DNA from: Rhodoferax sp.
GTDB taxonomy: Bacteria; Pseudomonadota; Gammaproteobacteria; Burkholderiales; Burkholderiaceae_C
DNA: 47,498 nt
Assembly (NCBI RefSeq): GCF_028714215.1
Contig: NZ_JAQTMS010000041.1
Coordinates: 1 to 47,498, forward strand
Direction: 5' to 3'
In this document: positions 29,836 through 38,081 of the stretch, one piece after another
Layout: every line of letters begins with the position of its first letter
Position numbering within the stretch: position 1 is the first letter of the stretch
Position numbers and translations under genes: made by a program
The notes under the pieces: generated by a model
Told to the model about the DNA's origin: nothing
The model's input: only the letters and a program-made list of their open reading frames with translations
Databases searched by the model: none

Positions 29836-30771
29836 ATGAACCGTGTTACTGCCCACACCGGCGCCAGGTACCCCATCATTCAAGCCCCCATGGGATGGAT
29901 TGCGCGCACCCCGTTGGCCGCTGCAGTGTCACGCGCTGGCGGGCTGGGCATTATCGAAACCTCGTCCGGCGAAACCGAAACTTGCCAGGCCGAGATTGGC
30001 AAGATGCGGGCCCTGGGCTTGCCTTTTGGCGTGAACCTGCCGATTCGCTTCCTGCGTGACGATCAAATGCTGCGCTTCGTCTGTTCATCCGGCGTCAAGT
30101 TCGTCACCACTTCCGCCGGCAGTCCGGCCAAGTTCATCGCGCCGCTGAAGGACGCCGGCATCATCGTCTACCATGCCGTGCCCACCGTCGACGCGGCCCT
30201 CAAATGCGTGGATGCGGGCATTGACGGGCTGGTGGTGGAGGGCGCGGAAGGCGGCGGTTTCAAGAACCCAGAGGAGGTCTCCACGCTGGTGTTGTTGCAG
30301 GCGATTCGAGCCTGCACCGATGTGCCGCTGATTGCGGCGGGCGGCATTTGCGATGGCCGGGGCATGGCGGCGGCGTTTGCGCTGGGGGCCGAGGGCGTTC
30401 AGATGGGCACCCGCTTTGTCTGCTGCGCCGAAAGCCCGGTGCACCTCAATTACAAGAATGCCATCGTCGACGCTGGGGAGACCGGTACCTGGATGCTGAA
30501 CAAGAAAGCCACGCCCTGCATCCGTGCGCTCAAATCCCAACGTACGCGGGCCATCCATGAACAGGGAGTGATGTCGGCCGACGCATTGAAGGGCATTCTG
30601 GGTGTCTACTTTGACGGCGACATGGAAGCCGCCCCTGCGCTGGCCGGCCAAACAGTGGGTCTGATCGACTCGATCAAGTCGGCGCAGCAAATCATTGACG
30701 ACACCGTGGCCGAGTTCTTCGCCATCACCGCGCGGCTGGGTGCCATGGCCCAACTGCGCTCATTTGGGTGA
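29836..30771 (+). CDS. nitronate monooxygenase-like flavoprotein
   Basis: A 311-residue FMN-binding TIM barrel of the 2-nitropropane dioxygenase/nitronate monooxygenase family. It has YPIIQAPMGWI near the start, FGVNLPI, and the phosphate-binding AAGGICDGRGMAAAFALGAEGVQMGTRF. The region where class I enzymes carry a catalytic His (GGHxG type) reads VEGAEGGGFKNPEEV without His, so the true reaction is uncertain; a quinone or enoyl reductase-like activity is possible. The frame begins at 29767, but the ATG at 29836 (MNRVTAHTG) fits the family. Confidence 0.82.
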   Translation: MNRVTAHTGARYPIIQAPMGWIARTPLAAAVSRAGGLGIIETSSGETETCQAEIGKMRALGLPFGVNLPIRFLRDDQMLRFVCSSGVKFVTTSAGSPAKFIAPLKDAGIIVYHAVPTVDAALKCVDAGIDGLVVEGAEGGGFKNPEEVSTLVLLQAIRACTDVPLIAAGGICDGRGMAAAFALGAEGVQMGTRFVCCAESPVHLNYKNAIVDAGETGTWMLNKKATPCIRALKSQRTRAIHEQGVMSADALKGILGVYFDGDMEAAPALAGQTVGLIDSIKSAQQIIDDTVAEFFAITARLGAMAQLRSFG

Positions 30772-30868
30772 GGCCAATGTGCGGTTTCGCACAGACCGGA
30801 TTCCGTAGCCGTCTTCTAATCAAATGCGTGACCTCAAGCACTGAAAAGACCAACCTATGGAGTTCAAC

Positions 30869-31441
30869 ATGAACAATATGAATACACGACGCAATCTGGT
30901 CAAGATTTTGCTGGCCACGGCGGCGGCGTTCGCGATCGCCGGCAGCGGCAGTCAAGCCTTTGCCGCAACCGCCGAGGACCTGCAAAGGGACGCCGCACAG
31001 GCGCTCCAGACGCTGTACAAAACTCATCCCGGCGCGGAAAGATTCTCCAGAGAGGCAAAAGCCGTGCTGGTGTTTCCAAAGATCATCAAGGCGGGGCTGG
31101 TGTTTGGTGGCAGCTATGGCGAAGGCGTGTTGACCCGGGGCTCGCGGTTCGACGGCTACTTCAATTCTGTTTCCGCCTCGTGGGGCTGGCAGGCCGGTGC
31201 CGAGACTTACGGCTACGTCGTCTTCCTGATGAATGACAAGGCTTTGAAGTACCTGGACGAAGCTAAGGGTTGGGAAGTGGGTGTCGGACCCACCGTGGTT
31301 GTCATGAGTGAAGGGGTGGCAAAAAATGTATCGACCCTGACGCTCAAGGACGATGCCTATGCCTTCATCTTCGACCAGCAAGGGCTGATGGCCAGCCTCA
31401 GCATCGAAGGCACCAAGATCACACGGATCAGGAAGCCCTGA
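30869..31441 (+). CDS. SYLF-domain (Ysc84-like) lipid-binding protein
   Basis: A 190-residue exported protein. The N terminus (NTRRNLVKILLATAAAFAIA to SQAFAA) is a signal peptide with NTRRNL-like Tat features. The rest is a SYLF/Ysc84 domain, with KAVLVFPKIIKAGLVFGGSYGEG, SWGWQAGAETYGYVVF and the C-terminal FIFDQQGLMASLSIEGTKI. Eukaryotic members bind phosphoinositides and actin; the bacterial role is unclear. Start choice: an ATG at 30857 exists, but its next codons supply a GGAG six bases before the ATG at 30869, so translation probably begins there. It converges on the M23 gene with a 14-bp overlap. Confidence 0.88.
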   Translation: MNNMNTRRNLVKILLATAAAFAIAGSGSQAFAATAEDLQRDAAQALQTLYKTHPGAERFSREAKAVLVFPKIIKAGLVFGGSYGEGVLTRGSRFDGYFNSVSASWGWQAGAETYGYVVFLMNDKALKYLDEAKGWEVGVGPTVVVMSEGVAKNVSTLTLKDDAYAFIFDQQGLMASLSIEGTKITRIRKP

Positions 31442-32261
31442 GGAATAGGATGGGGTCGACCATGGCGCGGTTCAGGCTGACCGACCAGTGCAGGTGCGGT
31501 CCCGTTGCGCGGCCCGTGGCGCCCACTTGGCCGAGGCTGGATCCGGCATCGACCCGATCGCCGGGCTTGACCTGGATAGCCGACAGGTGACAGTACATGG
31601 TCAGGAAGCCGGACCCATGGTCCAGCCAAACGGTGTTGCCATTGAAGAAGTAGTTCCCGGTATCGATCACGATGCCTGGCGCGGCCGCCAGCACCGGCGC
31701 ACCTTGCGGCGCGGCAATGTCCATGCCGCTGTGCGGGCTGCGTGCCTGGCCGTTGAAAACCCGCCGCAATCCAAACGAACTGGAGCGCCGGCCGACTGTC
31801 GGCTGGTGCAACTGCAATGAGGTCGGTTGGGCGTCGCTGAAAGTCGCCATCACTTGCTGGAGGTGGGTTCGTTCGCGTTCATAGCGCGCCACATCTTCGG
31901 CCGACAGATCGACATGACCGGGCGCCACCTTCAAGCGTTGCTCCGGATAGCGAAAAGGCTTGATCTGGAACGGCACCGCAGTGTCCGGCGCAGCATCCTT
32001 CCTGACGTTGAGGGATGCGATGCCGGGCGGTGAGGCCAGGGGAATGCCCACCACCGCGGTCCACTGCGCGCCCTCCTGCACCACCAGCACCGCAGAGCCA
32101 TTGAAGGTGGCTTGCGGCGCTTGCGCCGAGGCACCGAGCCCGATTCTCGCCACGCCGCCGGGCGTGACCCGCTGCCGCGGCAATTCCACTGCGCCAGCCG
32201 GCAAAGACAAAGCGCCAAGGAGCAGCAGCACAAACGTCCGGAAGTGACGCGGGGTGAACAT
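31428..32261 (-). CDS. M23 family metallopeptidase
   Basis: A 277-residue exported LytM-type endopeptidase acting on peptidoglycan cross-links. A signal peptide (MFTPRHFRTFVLLLL to LPAGA) is followed by a beta-rich N-terminal region with RVTPGGVARI. The C-terminal LytM domain has zinc ligands in HSGMDIAAP (H-x3-D) and GPHLHW (H-x-H), plus the catalytic-region His in TMYCHLS. All active-site residues are present, so it should be enzymatically active. An in-frame ATG at 32282 would add seven residues; the shorter form gives the better signal peptide. Confidence 0.92.
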   Translation of the reverse strand: MFTPRHFRTFVLLLLGALSLPAGAVELPRQRVTPGGVARIGLGASAQAPQATFNGSAVLVVQEGAQWTAVVGIPLASPPGIASLNVRKDAAPDTAVPFQIKPFRYPEQRLKVAPGHVDLSAEDVARYERERTHLQQVMATFSDAQPTSLQLHQPTVGRRSSSFGLRRVFNGQARSPHSGMDIAAPQGAPVLAAAPGIVIDTGNYFFNGNTVWLDHGSGFLTMYCHLSAIQVKPGDRVDAGSSLGQVGATGRATGPHLHWSVSLNRAMVDPILFLRAS

Positions 32262-32417
32262 GGCCAACGGTCCTGATGTCATGAAAGAAGGTGCCTTAAA
32301 ATTTCCCGAGTTTAGGTCGGAGAAGGTGAGGGCTATTTTGTCCTGGCTTTCAAAGCCGGGGCTTGCCTGGCCCACTCCATTGATTGACCACAAACGTGGC
32401 ACTGACCGGGGTCTTTC

Positions 32418-32888
32418 ATGAACAGCGTCGAGCAACTTCGAAAAATTCTCAAACAAGGCCACAGCATTGCCGTGGTCGGGCTGTCGGCTGAATGGCACCG
32501 GCCCAGTTATTTTGCCGCCAAATACATGCAGGAGCATGGCTACCGGGTATTTCCGGTGAACCCGCGCTATGCCGCGTCGGGCACCGAAATACTGGGTGAA
32601 CGCTGCTACGCCAGTTTGCTGGAAATCGAGCAGCCGGTCGACATCGTCGACGTCTTCCGGCGCAGCGAGGACGTGCTGCCGATTGCAGAACAAGCAGTTC
32701 AGATCGGCGCCAAATGCTTGTGGCAACAAATCGGTGTCACCAACCAGGAGGCGGACCAACTGGCGCGCCAGGCGGGGCTGGACTCGGTGATGGACCGCTG
32801 CGTCAAGATCGAATACGCACGCCTGTTCGGCGGGTTGAACCTGGTCGGCGTTGACACCAAGATCATTTCCGCCAAACGGCCGCTGTAG
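32418..32888 (+). CDS. CoA-binding domain protein, YccU type
   Basis: A 156-residue Rossmann-fold protein resembling YccU and the CoA-binding domain of succinyl-CoA synthetase. The segment IAVVGLSAEWHRPSYFAAKYM holds the nucleotide-loop motif, followed by YRVFPVNPRY, VDIVDVFRRSEDV and a conserved late Cys in MDRCVKIEYARL. The biochemical role of these stand-alone domains is not established. It lies eight bases before the O-acetylhomoserine sulfhydrylase gene, which suggests a link to sulfur or CoA metabolism, by position only. Confidence 0.9.
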   Translation: MNSVEQLRKILKQGHSIAVVGLSAEWHRPSYFAAKYMQEHGYRVFPVNPRYAASGTEILGERCYASLLEIEQPVDIVDVFRRSEDVLPIAEQAVQIGAKCLWQQIGVTNQEADQLARQAGLDSVMDRCVKIEYARLFGGLNLVGVDTKIISAKRPL

Positions 32889-32896
32889 GGGACACC

Positions 32897-34186
32897 ATGG
32901 CTGAACATCAATTCCACGCTGAGACGCTGGCCATCCACGCCGGGCAGATTCCGGATGCCGCCACCGGCGCCCGCGCCTTGCCGATCTACCAGACCACCAG
33001 CTTTGTTTTTGACAGTGCCGAGCACGCCGCCAGCCTGTTCAACCTGCAGACTTTCGGCAACGTCTACTCGCGCCTGTCCAATCCGACGGTGGCGGCACTG
33101 GAAGAGCGGGTGGCGGCACTTGAAGGCGGCCGCGCCGCGCTGGCCTCCGCCAGCGGCATGGCGGCCGAGGCGATGGCCTTGATGACCATCCTGCAGCAGG
33201 GCGACCATGTGGTGGCGGCCGGTGCCTTGTACGGCGGCAGCGTCTCCATGCTGGCCGTCAACCTGGCGCGCTTCGGTATCGAGGTGACTTTTGTCGACGC
33301 CACCGACCCGCAAGCCTTTGCGGCGGCCATGCAGCCCAACACCCGGGCCGTTTTTGCCGAGAGCCTGGGCAACCCGAGTCTGGTGGTGCTGGACATTGCC
33401 GCAGTGGCCGAGGTGGCCCATGCCCACGGCGTGCCGCTGCTGATCGACAACACGGTACCGTCGCCGTTCCTGTGCAATCCGCTGCGCCTGGGCGCCGACA
33501 TCGTGGTGCACTCGGCCACCAAATACCTGGGCGGCCACGGCACCACGCTGGCCGGGGTCATGGTCGAGGGCGGCAAATTTCCCTGGGACAACGGCAAGTT
33601 CCCGGGCATGACGGAGCCGTCCAAGGGCTACCACGGCGTCAAGTTCTATGAAACCTTTGGCGATTTCGGGTTCACCATGCGGGCCCGCATGGAGACCTTG
33701 CGGGTCTATGGCGCTGCCTTGTCACCCATGAGCGCCTGGCAGATCCTGCAAGGCACCGAGACCTTGCATGTGCGCATGGAGCGGCATTGCGGCAACGCAC
33801 GCAAGGTGGCCGAGTTCCTGAAGAACGATGCGCGCATCGGTTGGGTCAACTACCCCGGCTTGCCGGAGCACCCGCAGTACGCGCTGGTCGAAAAACAGAT
33901 GCGCCAGGTCGACGGCGCGCCCGGTGCCTCGGGCTTGCTGGCCTTTGGCGTCAAGGGCGGCATGCAGGCCGGCGTGCGCTTTATCGAACGGGCCCAATTC
34001 CTCAGCCATGTGGCCAATATCGGCGATACCCGTACCCTGATCATTCATCCGGCATCGACCACCCACCGGCAGCTCGACGCCCAACAGCAAATCGCCGCCG
34101 GCGTGTTGCCCGACATGGTGCGCATGTCGGTTGGCATCGAGCACATAGACGACATACTGTGGGACATCGACCAGGCACTTGGATAG
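32897..34186 (+). CDS. metY: O-acetylhomoserine sulfhydrylase
   Basis: A 429-residue PLP enzyme of the Cys/Met metabolism family that forms homocysteine from O-acetylhomoserine and sulfide. It has ETLAIHAGQIPD, ALPIYQTTSFVFD, NVYSRLSNPTVAALEERVAALEGG, and the PLP-lysine motif SATKYLGGHG. The late RTLIIHPASTTH segment is typical of MetY-length enzymes rather than the shorter MetB/MetC. The next start codon lies 10 bases after its stop. Confidence 0.94.
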   Translation: MAEHQFHAETLAIHAGQIPDAATGARALPIYQTTSFVFDSAEHAASLFNLQTFGNVYSRLSNPTVAALEERVAALEGGRAALASASGMAAEAMALMTILQQGDHVVAAGALYGGSVSMLAVNLARFGIEVTFVDATDPQAFAAAMQPNTRAVFAESLGNPSLVVLDIAAVAEVAHAHGVPLLIDNTVPSPFLCNPLRLGADIVVHSATKYLGGHGTTLAGVMVEGGKFPWDNGKFPGMTEPSKGYHGVKFYETFGDFGFTMRARMETLRVYGAALSPMSAWQILQGTETLHVRMERHCGNARKVAEFLKNDARIGWVNYPGLPEHPQYALVEKQMRQVDGAPGASGLLAFGVKGGMQAGVRFIERAQFLSHVANIGDTRTLIIHPASTTHRQLDAQQQIAAGVLPDMVRMSVGIEHIDDILWDIDQALG

Positions 34187-34196
34187 GAAATTCAGC

Positions 34197-35840
34197 ATGA
34201 GCAGCATCTTTGATCAGCACCTGGATAAAAACGCCGCCAATTTCGTGGCATTGTCGCCGGTCAGTTTTGTCGAGCGCAGTGCCGAGATTTTTGGCGATCT
34301 GCCGGCCGTGCTGCACGGCCAGCGCCGCTACAACTGGGCCCAGACGCGGGAGCGCTCGGCGCGTCTGGCGGCGGCGCTGCGAGCGCATGGGGTAGGGCGC
34401 GGCAGCAGCGTCAGCGTGATGTTGTCCAACACGCCGGAAATGGTCGAGGCGCACTACGCCGTGCCGGCGCTCAATGCGGTGCTCAACACCCTCAACACGC
34501 GGCTCGATGCCGCTTTGCTGGCCTGGCAGATGAACCATTGCGAAGCGCAGGTGCTGATCACCGACCGCGAATTCGCACCCACCATGATGGAGGCCTTGCG
34601 CATCCTGAAGGTGGAGCATGGTCGTGAAGTTCTGGTCATCGATGTCTGTGACAGCGAGTACAGCGGTGCCGGCGAGCGTCTGGGCAGTTTCGAGTACGAA
34701 GCGTGGCTGGCTGCGCATCCGCCCCTGCCGGCATTGCCGGGGCCGTCCGACGAGTGGGATGCCATCGCCGTCAGCTACACCTCGGGCACCACCGGCGACC
34801 CCAAGGGCGTGGTGACGCACCACCGGGGCGCCTACCTCAATGCGGTTTGCAACGCCGCCACCTGGACCATGCCGCATTTCCCCACCTACCTGTGGACACT
34901 GCCCATGTTCCACTGCAATGGCTGGTGCTTCCCGTGGACCATCGCCTTGCTGGGCGGCACCCATGTCTGTCTGCGCCGGGTTGACGCCGCATCGATTCTG
35001 GAAGCGATGAGCCGGCACGGGGTCGACCACTACTGCGCCGCGCCCATTGTTCACAACCTGTTGATCGCGGCGCCGGCGGCACAGCGCGCCGGCATCCGGC
35101 AAAAGGTTCGCGGCATGGTGGCGGGCGCCGCGCCGCCGGCGTCCATGATCGAGGGCATGGCGCAGATCGGTTTCGACATCACCCATGTCTATGGTCTGAC
35201 AGAGGTCTACGGCCCGGCCTCGGTGGCCGTCAAGCGCGACCAGTGGGCGCATGAAACGCTGGCCGAGCAGACCCGGCTCAACGCCCGCCAGGGCGTGCGC
35301 TACGTCTTGCAGGAAGGCATGACGGTGCTGGACCCCGAGAGCCTGCGAGAGATTCCAGCGGACGGCCAGAGCATGGGCGAAATCATGTTCCGCGGCAACA
35401 TCGTGATGAAGGGCTACCTGAAGAACCCGGCTGGCACCGAGCAGGCGTTTCAGGGCGGCTGGTTCCATACCGGGGACCTGGCCATCATGGACCCGGACCG
35501 CTACGTCAAGATCAAGGACCGCAGCAAGGACATCATCATCTCGGGTGGCGAGAACATCAGTTCGCTGGAAGTGGAGGACGCGCTGTACCGCCATCCGGCT
35601 GTCATGACTTGCGCCGTGGTGGCCAAGCCGGATGCCAGATGGGGCGAAACGCCGCTGGCCTACGTCGAACTCAAGCCGGCGGCCGAGGTCAGCGCGGCCG
35701 AACTGACAGCGCACTGCAAGAGTCTGCTGGCCGGCTACAAGGTGCCGCGCGACATCCGCTTCGAAGCTATCCCGAAAACCTCGACCGGGAAGATACAGAA
35801 GTCCGAATTGCGGACCCGGGCGAAGCAAATTGTGGGGTAG
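34197..35840 (+). CDS. acyl-CoA synthetase (AMP-binding), medium-chain type
   Basis: A 547-residue adenylate-forming ligase that activates a carboxylic acid to its CoA thioester. The P-loop is YTSGTTGDPKGVV, the adenine motif YGLTEVYGP, the hinge region FHTGDLAIMDPDRYVKIKDR, then GGENISSLEVEDAL. The catalytic Lys is in TSTGKIQKSELR. Tryptophan-rich LPMFHCNGWCFPW resembles AlkK/LcfB-like short-to-medium-chain fatty acid or 3-methylmercaptopropionate-type ligases; the substrate cannot be fixed from sequence. The ATG at 34197 follows AGGAAA and lies 10 bases after metY. It converges on hipA. Confidence 0.93.
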   Translation: MSSIFDQHLDKNAANFVALSPVSFVERSAEIFGDLPAVLHGQRRYNWAQTRERSARLAAALRAHGVGRGSSVSVMLSNTPEMVEAHYAVPALNAVLNTLNTRLDAALLAWQMNHCEAQVLITDREFAPTMMEALRILKVEHGREVLVIDVCDSEYSGAGERLGSFEYEAWLAAHPPLPALPGPSDEWDAIAVSYTSGTTGDPKGVVTHHRGAYLNAVCNAATWTMPHFPTYLWTLPMFHCNGWCFPWTIALLGGTHVCLRRVDAASILEAMSRHGVDHYCAAPIVHNLLIAAPAAQRAGIRQKVRGMVAGAAPPASMIEGMAQIGFDITHVYGLTEVYGPASVAVKRDQWAHETLAEQTRLNARQGVRYVLQEGMTVLDPESLREIPADGQSMGEIMFRGNIVMKGYLKNPAGTEQAFQGGWFHTGDLAIMDPDRYVKIKDRSKDIIISGGENISSLEVEDALYRHPAVMTCAVVAKPDARWGETPLAYVELKPAAEVSAAELTAHCKSLLAGYKVPRDIRFEAIPKTSTGKIQKSELRTRAKQIVG

Positions 35841-35858
35841 CAAGGCGTCGGAATGACC

Positions 35859-37169
35859 TTAGCCCGCACCGCGAAAGCGCTCCAGATGCTTTCTTGTTCC
35901 AGCAAACACCGCATCGGCCAGTTTCGCTGGAAACCCCGGTGGAAGTCGACTCTCCACGGTTTGCAGCGCCGGCTCCACTGCGTCGATCATTCCCGTCAGG
36001 GCGTCCCATACCTGGGGAACGCCACTCTTTTTGGCCAATTCCTCCCAGTGCCTCCTTGAGATTTCCGAGAGGCGGTAGTGCGCGGCCCGGGAGCGTACCG
36101 CCATGGCCAGCTTGGTCTTCTTGTATTGCAGGTGGTACGGGCCTGTTCCAATCAGCGGCCATGCCGATAAAACGTCGTACAGCGGCGTCATCCGGTAGCG
36201 CCCGCCCGGGAGTAAAAAGATGGAAAAGTTCTTGGCGTGTCCATCGATGGCCGCCAGCAGCCAAAAGGCCAGCTGCGCACACAGAAAATGTTTGCCATCT
36301 GATTCAAACGCCTCGCTGCCCTTGAGCACACTCAGGCAATCCTTGATTCCGGGTCCGCCTTTTGACTCGTACTTTTCGTCGCTGGATTTACCCTGGGCTT
36401 GGCACAGATCTTCCTGGGGAATGCGCACGATCCATTTCCCACCGTCTTGCCACTGGCGGTCAAAGCGTTCCACCACCAGGGCTTTTCGATGGCCAAATAT
36501 TGCCGGATGGCAGTGTGCAACCGGCAGATTGAGTTGACCAAGTATTTGGTTGCACAGCCATTCGTTCTCCACTGACAGTCTCAGGTCCAGATTGCGCCCT
36601 GGCGTGAGTCCGATTGAAGGCTTCAGAATGTGGGTGGTAGGGGTTGCGCCTTTGGGCTTGCACCAAGTTTTACCAATGCGCAGCAGTGCGGTTTTTTCCT
36701 GTGCCCCGGCAATCGAAATCCTGAAACCCTCATCGTCGTCCTGGGCGCCTGTGCCTGCCTCCAGGCCCAGCCCGGAGAGCAACAACTCGACCTGCTCATC
36801 CTTGAGCTTTTCGTAATCCAAGCGTTGCACGTCTCCTGGTTTTTGCCCGACAGGCAGAAGCTGCACGGCGCCCACGCAGTCTCGTCCGATGGCCTGAAGC
36901 AGGGTGAAGGTGTCGATGCCGCGGGTTTTGTAGCGCGCGCTGATGCGCTTTCGGATGCTTTCGTTGTCGGGCAGCAGATTGTCAAAATAGTTTTTGACTA
37001 CGGCGCCTTCGAGTTGGTTGTTGGCGGTAAACGGCAGCGACAGCGACAGCGGCCGGCTACGCGGATGACTTGGCCAGGACGGCTCATATTCAAACCTGTG
37101 GTTGCCCGTGCGGCCTACCGACCAGGTGCCAACGTGCTCCCCGTTCATCCAGACGCCCAGCCCCTTCAT
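35859..37169 (-). CDS. hipA: HipA-type serine/threonine kinase toxin
   Basis: A 436-residue HipA toxin, close to the 440 of E. coli HipA, which phosphorylates GltX and induces persistence. The P-loop-like autophosphorylation motif SIAGAQEKTALL carries Ser152. Catalytic Asp309 lies in DGHAKNFS and Mg-binding Asp332 in YDVLSA, so it looks active. The N-terminal subdomain-1 is part of the same chain, unlike split hipT/hipS systems. The ATG at 37169 forms TGATG with the hipB stop and follows GAGGAG; GTG codons at 37172 and 37175 are alternatives. Base composition appears less GC-rich than in the neighbours, in line with transfer. Confidence 0.95.
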   Translation of the reverse strand: MKGLGVWMNGEHVGTWSVGRTGNHRFEYEPSWPSHPRSRPLSLSLPFTANNQLEGAVVKNYFDNLLPDNESIRKRISARYKTRGIDTFTLLQAIGRDCVGAVQLLPVGQKPGDVQRLDYEKLKDEQVELLLSGLGLEAGTGAQDDDEGFRISIAGAQEKTALLRIGKTWCKPKGATPTTHILKPSIGLTPGRNLDLRLSVENEWLCNQILGQLNLPVAHCHPAIFGHRKALVVERFDRQWQDGGKWIVRIPQEDLCQAQGKSSDEKYESKGGPGIKDCLSVLKGSEAFESDGKHFLCAQLAFWLLAAIDGHAKNFSIFLLPGGRYRMTPLYDVLSAWPLIGTGPYHLQYKKTKLAMAVRSRAAHYRLSEISRRHWEELAKKSGVPQVWDALTGMIDAVEPALQTVESRLPPGFPAKLADAVFAGTRKHLERFRGAG

Positions 37170-37465
37170 CACCACGCTCCTCTGTGGGCGCCCTTGTTCT
37201 GCGCGGGCTCCTTGGAGGTGCCCGGCTGGGCCAACCCGGATTCGACCACCGCTGTTTCCCGCAGGACCAGGTCCACGCCAAGCGCACCCAGCACTTTGTG
37301 CAGATGATCAAGGCTCACCGAAGAGGCGTTTTTTTCCAGGGAGGCAATCCGGGACTGGGTGACCCCCAGCCGTTCGGCCAGTTGGGTCTGACTCAGCCCG
37401 CGAGCCTTGCGCAAGGAGCGCAAATGTTGGGACAACTGCCCCGGAAACGAAAGAAGATAGTCCAT
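37169..37465 (-). CDS. hipB: HipB-type antitoxin, XRE family
   Basis: A 98-residue antitoxin and autorepressor. The helix-turn-helix lies at about 15-70 (LSQHLRSLRKARGLSQTQLA, TQSRIASLEKNASSVSLDHL, VLGALGVDLVLRE). The C-terminal tail, about residues 72-98, is probably flexible and may be the protease-sensitive part. It precedes and overlaps hipA by one base, giving coupled synthesis. Three operator-like sites lie upstream, one within the spacer of a strong promoter. Confidence 0.95.
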   Translation of the reverse strand: MDYLLSFPGQLSQHLRSLRKARGLSQTQLAERLGVTQSRIASLEKNASSVSLDHLHKVLGALGVDLVLRETAVVESGLAQPGTSKEPAQNKGAHRGAW

Positions 37466-37474
37466 ACGACAAAT

Positions 37475-37546
37475 TATCTGCTATGTAATATATTGCCAGT
37501 ATATCTTCTATAGAAGATAATGTCAAAATATCTTATAAAAAAGATA
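37475..37546 (-). promoter_or_regulatory. hipBA promoter with three phased operators
   Basis: On the minus strand a near-perfect sigma-70 promoter reads TTGACA (37521-37526), 17 bases, TATACT (37498-37503). Three 18-bp sites of form TATCT-N8-AGATA lie at 37475-37492 (one mismatch), 37502-37519 (a perfect 18-bp palindrome filling the promoter spacer) and 37529-37546. Their centres are exactly 27 bp apart. E. coli HipB sites have the form TATCC-N8-GGATA, so these are very probably HipB operators. Confidence 0.88.
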
Positions 37547-37676
37547 TTTGCTGTGGCGCCGCCATGTCGGGCGTCAGGAACTTTCAAGCGCCCGGGACAC
37601 ATCCTCGCAGGTCTGCCGCGGCGGGTGGCGCAGGAAGAGTCCAAGATGCTCAGCCATTCGTCTGGACCATACGCGC

Positions 37677-37764
37677 TGGCGGAAGCGGTGAGATTCGAAC
37701 TCACGGACGGTTTCCCGTCGCCGGTTTTCAAGACCGGTGCAATCGACCACTCTGCCACGCTTCC
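37677..37764 (-). tRNA. tRNA-Ser (UGA)
   Basis: An 88-nt class II tRNA with encoded CCA. The acceptor GGAAGCG pairs with CGCTTCC, the anticodon loop CTTGAAA gives UGA, the long variable arm CGACGGGAAACCGTC is present, and the T arm is GTGAGTTCGAATCTCAC. Upstream, TAGAAT at 37774-37779 is a good -10 element followed by a GC-rich discriminator, as in stringently controlled promoters; no clear -35 was found. Confidence 0.97.
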
Positions 37765-37823
37765 GAGGCGCGTATTCTAGCTGGCTGGCAGCGCGTCCCT
37801 GTGCCGGGTGCCAAAATGGCGCC

Positions 37824-38081
37824 ATGCAAGTTCCATCCCCGCACCCCGCACAACCGCGCAATCCGCTGCACGGCCTGACCCTGGAGGCCATTGTCACGGC
37901 CTTGGTGGCGCACTATGGCTGGGCAGGACTGGGAGAGCGCATCCCGCTGCGCTGTTTTACCAGCGACCCGAGCGTGGCGTCCAGCCTGAAATTCCTGCGC
38001 AAGACACCTTGGGCGCGCGACAAGGTGGAAGGGCTCTACCTTTTCATGCTGCGCGAAATCCGCCGCGCGCCAAAGTCCTAG
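37824..38081 (+). CDS. VF530 family DNA-binding-like protein
   Basis: An 85-residue protein of the VF530/DUF2132 family. Hallmarks are [43 protein letters not shown] and [13 protein letters not shown] family structure suggests a DNA-binding fold, but no function is established. The ATG at 37824 matches the family start; the frame is open into the tRNA-Ser gene. Its stop and that of maeB overlap head to head on a single CTAG. Confidence 0.88.
   Translation: MQVPSPHPAQPRNPLHGLTLEAIVTALVAHYGWAGLGERIPLRCFTSDPSVASSLKFLRKTPWARDKVEGLYLFMLREIRRAPKS

Noticed and set aside
34041..35843. A 600-codon leftward frame opposite the acyl-CoA synthetase
   Set aside because: Composition is that of an antisense shadow, and the plus-strand gene has every expected family motif.
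37574..37658. A short leftward frame of about 27 codons (MAEHLGLFLRHPP...) just after tRNA-Ser
   Set aside because: No convincing ribosome site, family resemblance or conservation evidence; likely chance.
37677..37764. tRNA-Ser as an attachment site for an integrated element carrying hipBA
   Set aside because: I found no second copy of the tRNA 3' end near the other side of hipBA and no integrase gene.
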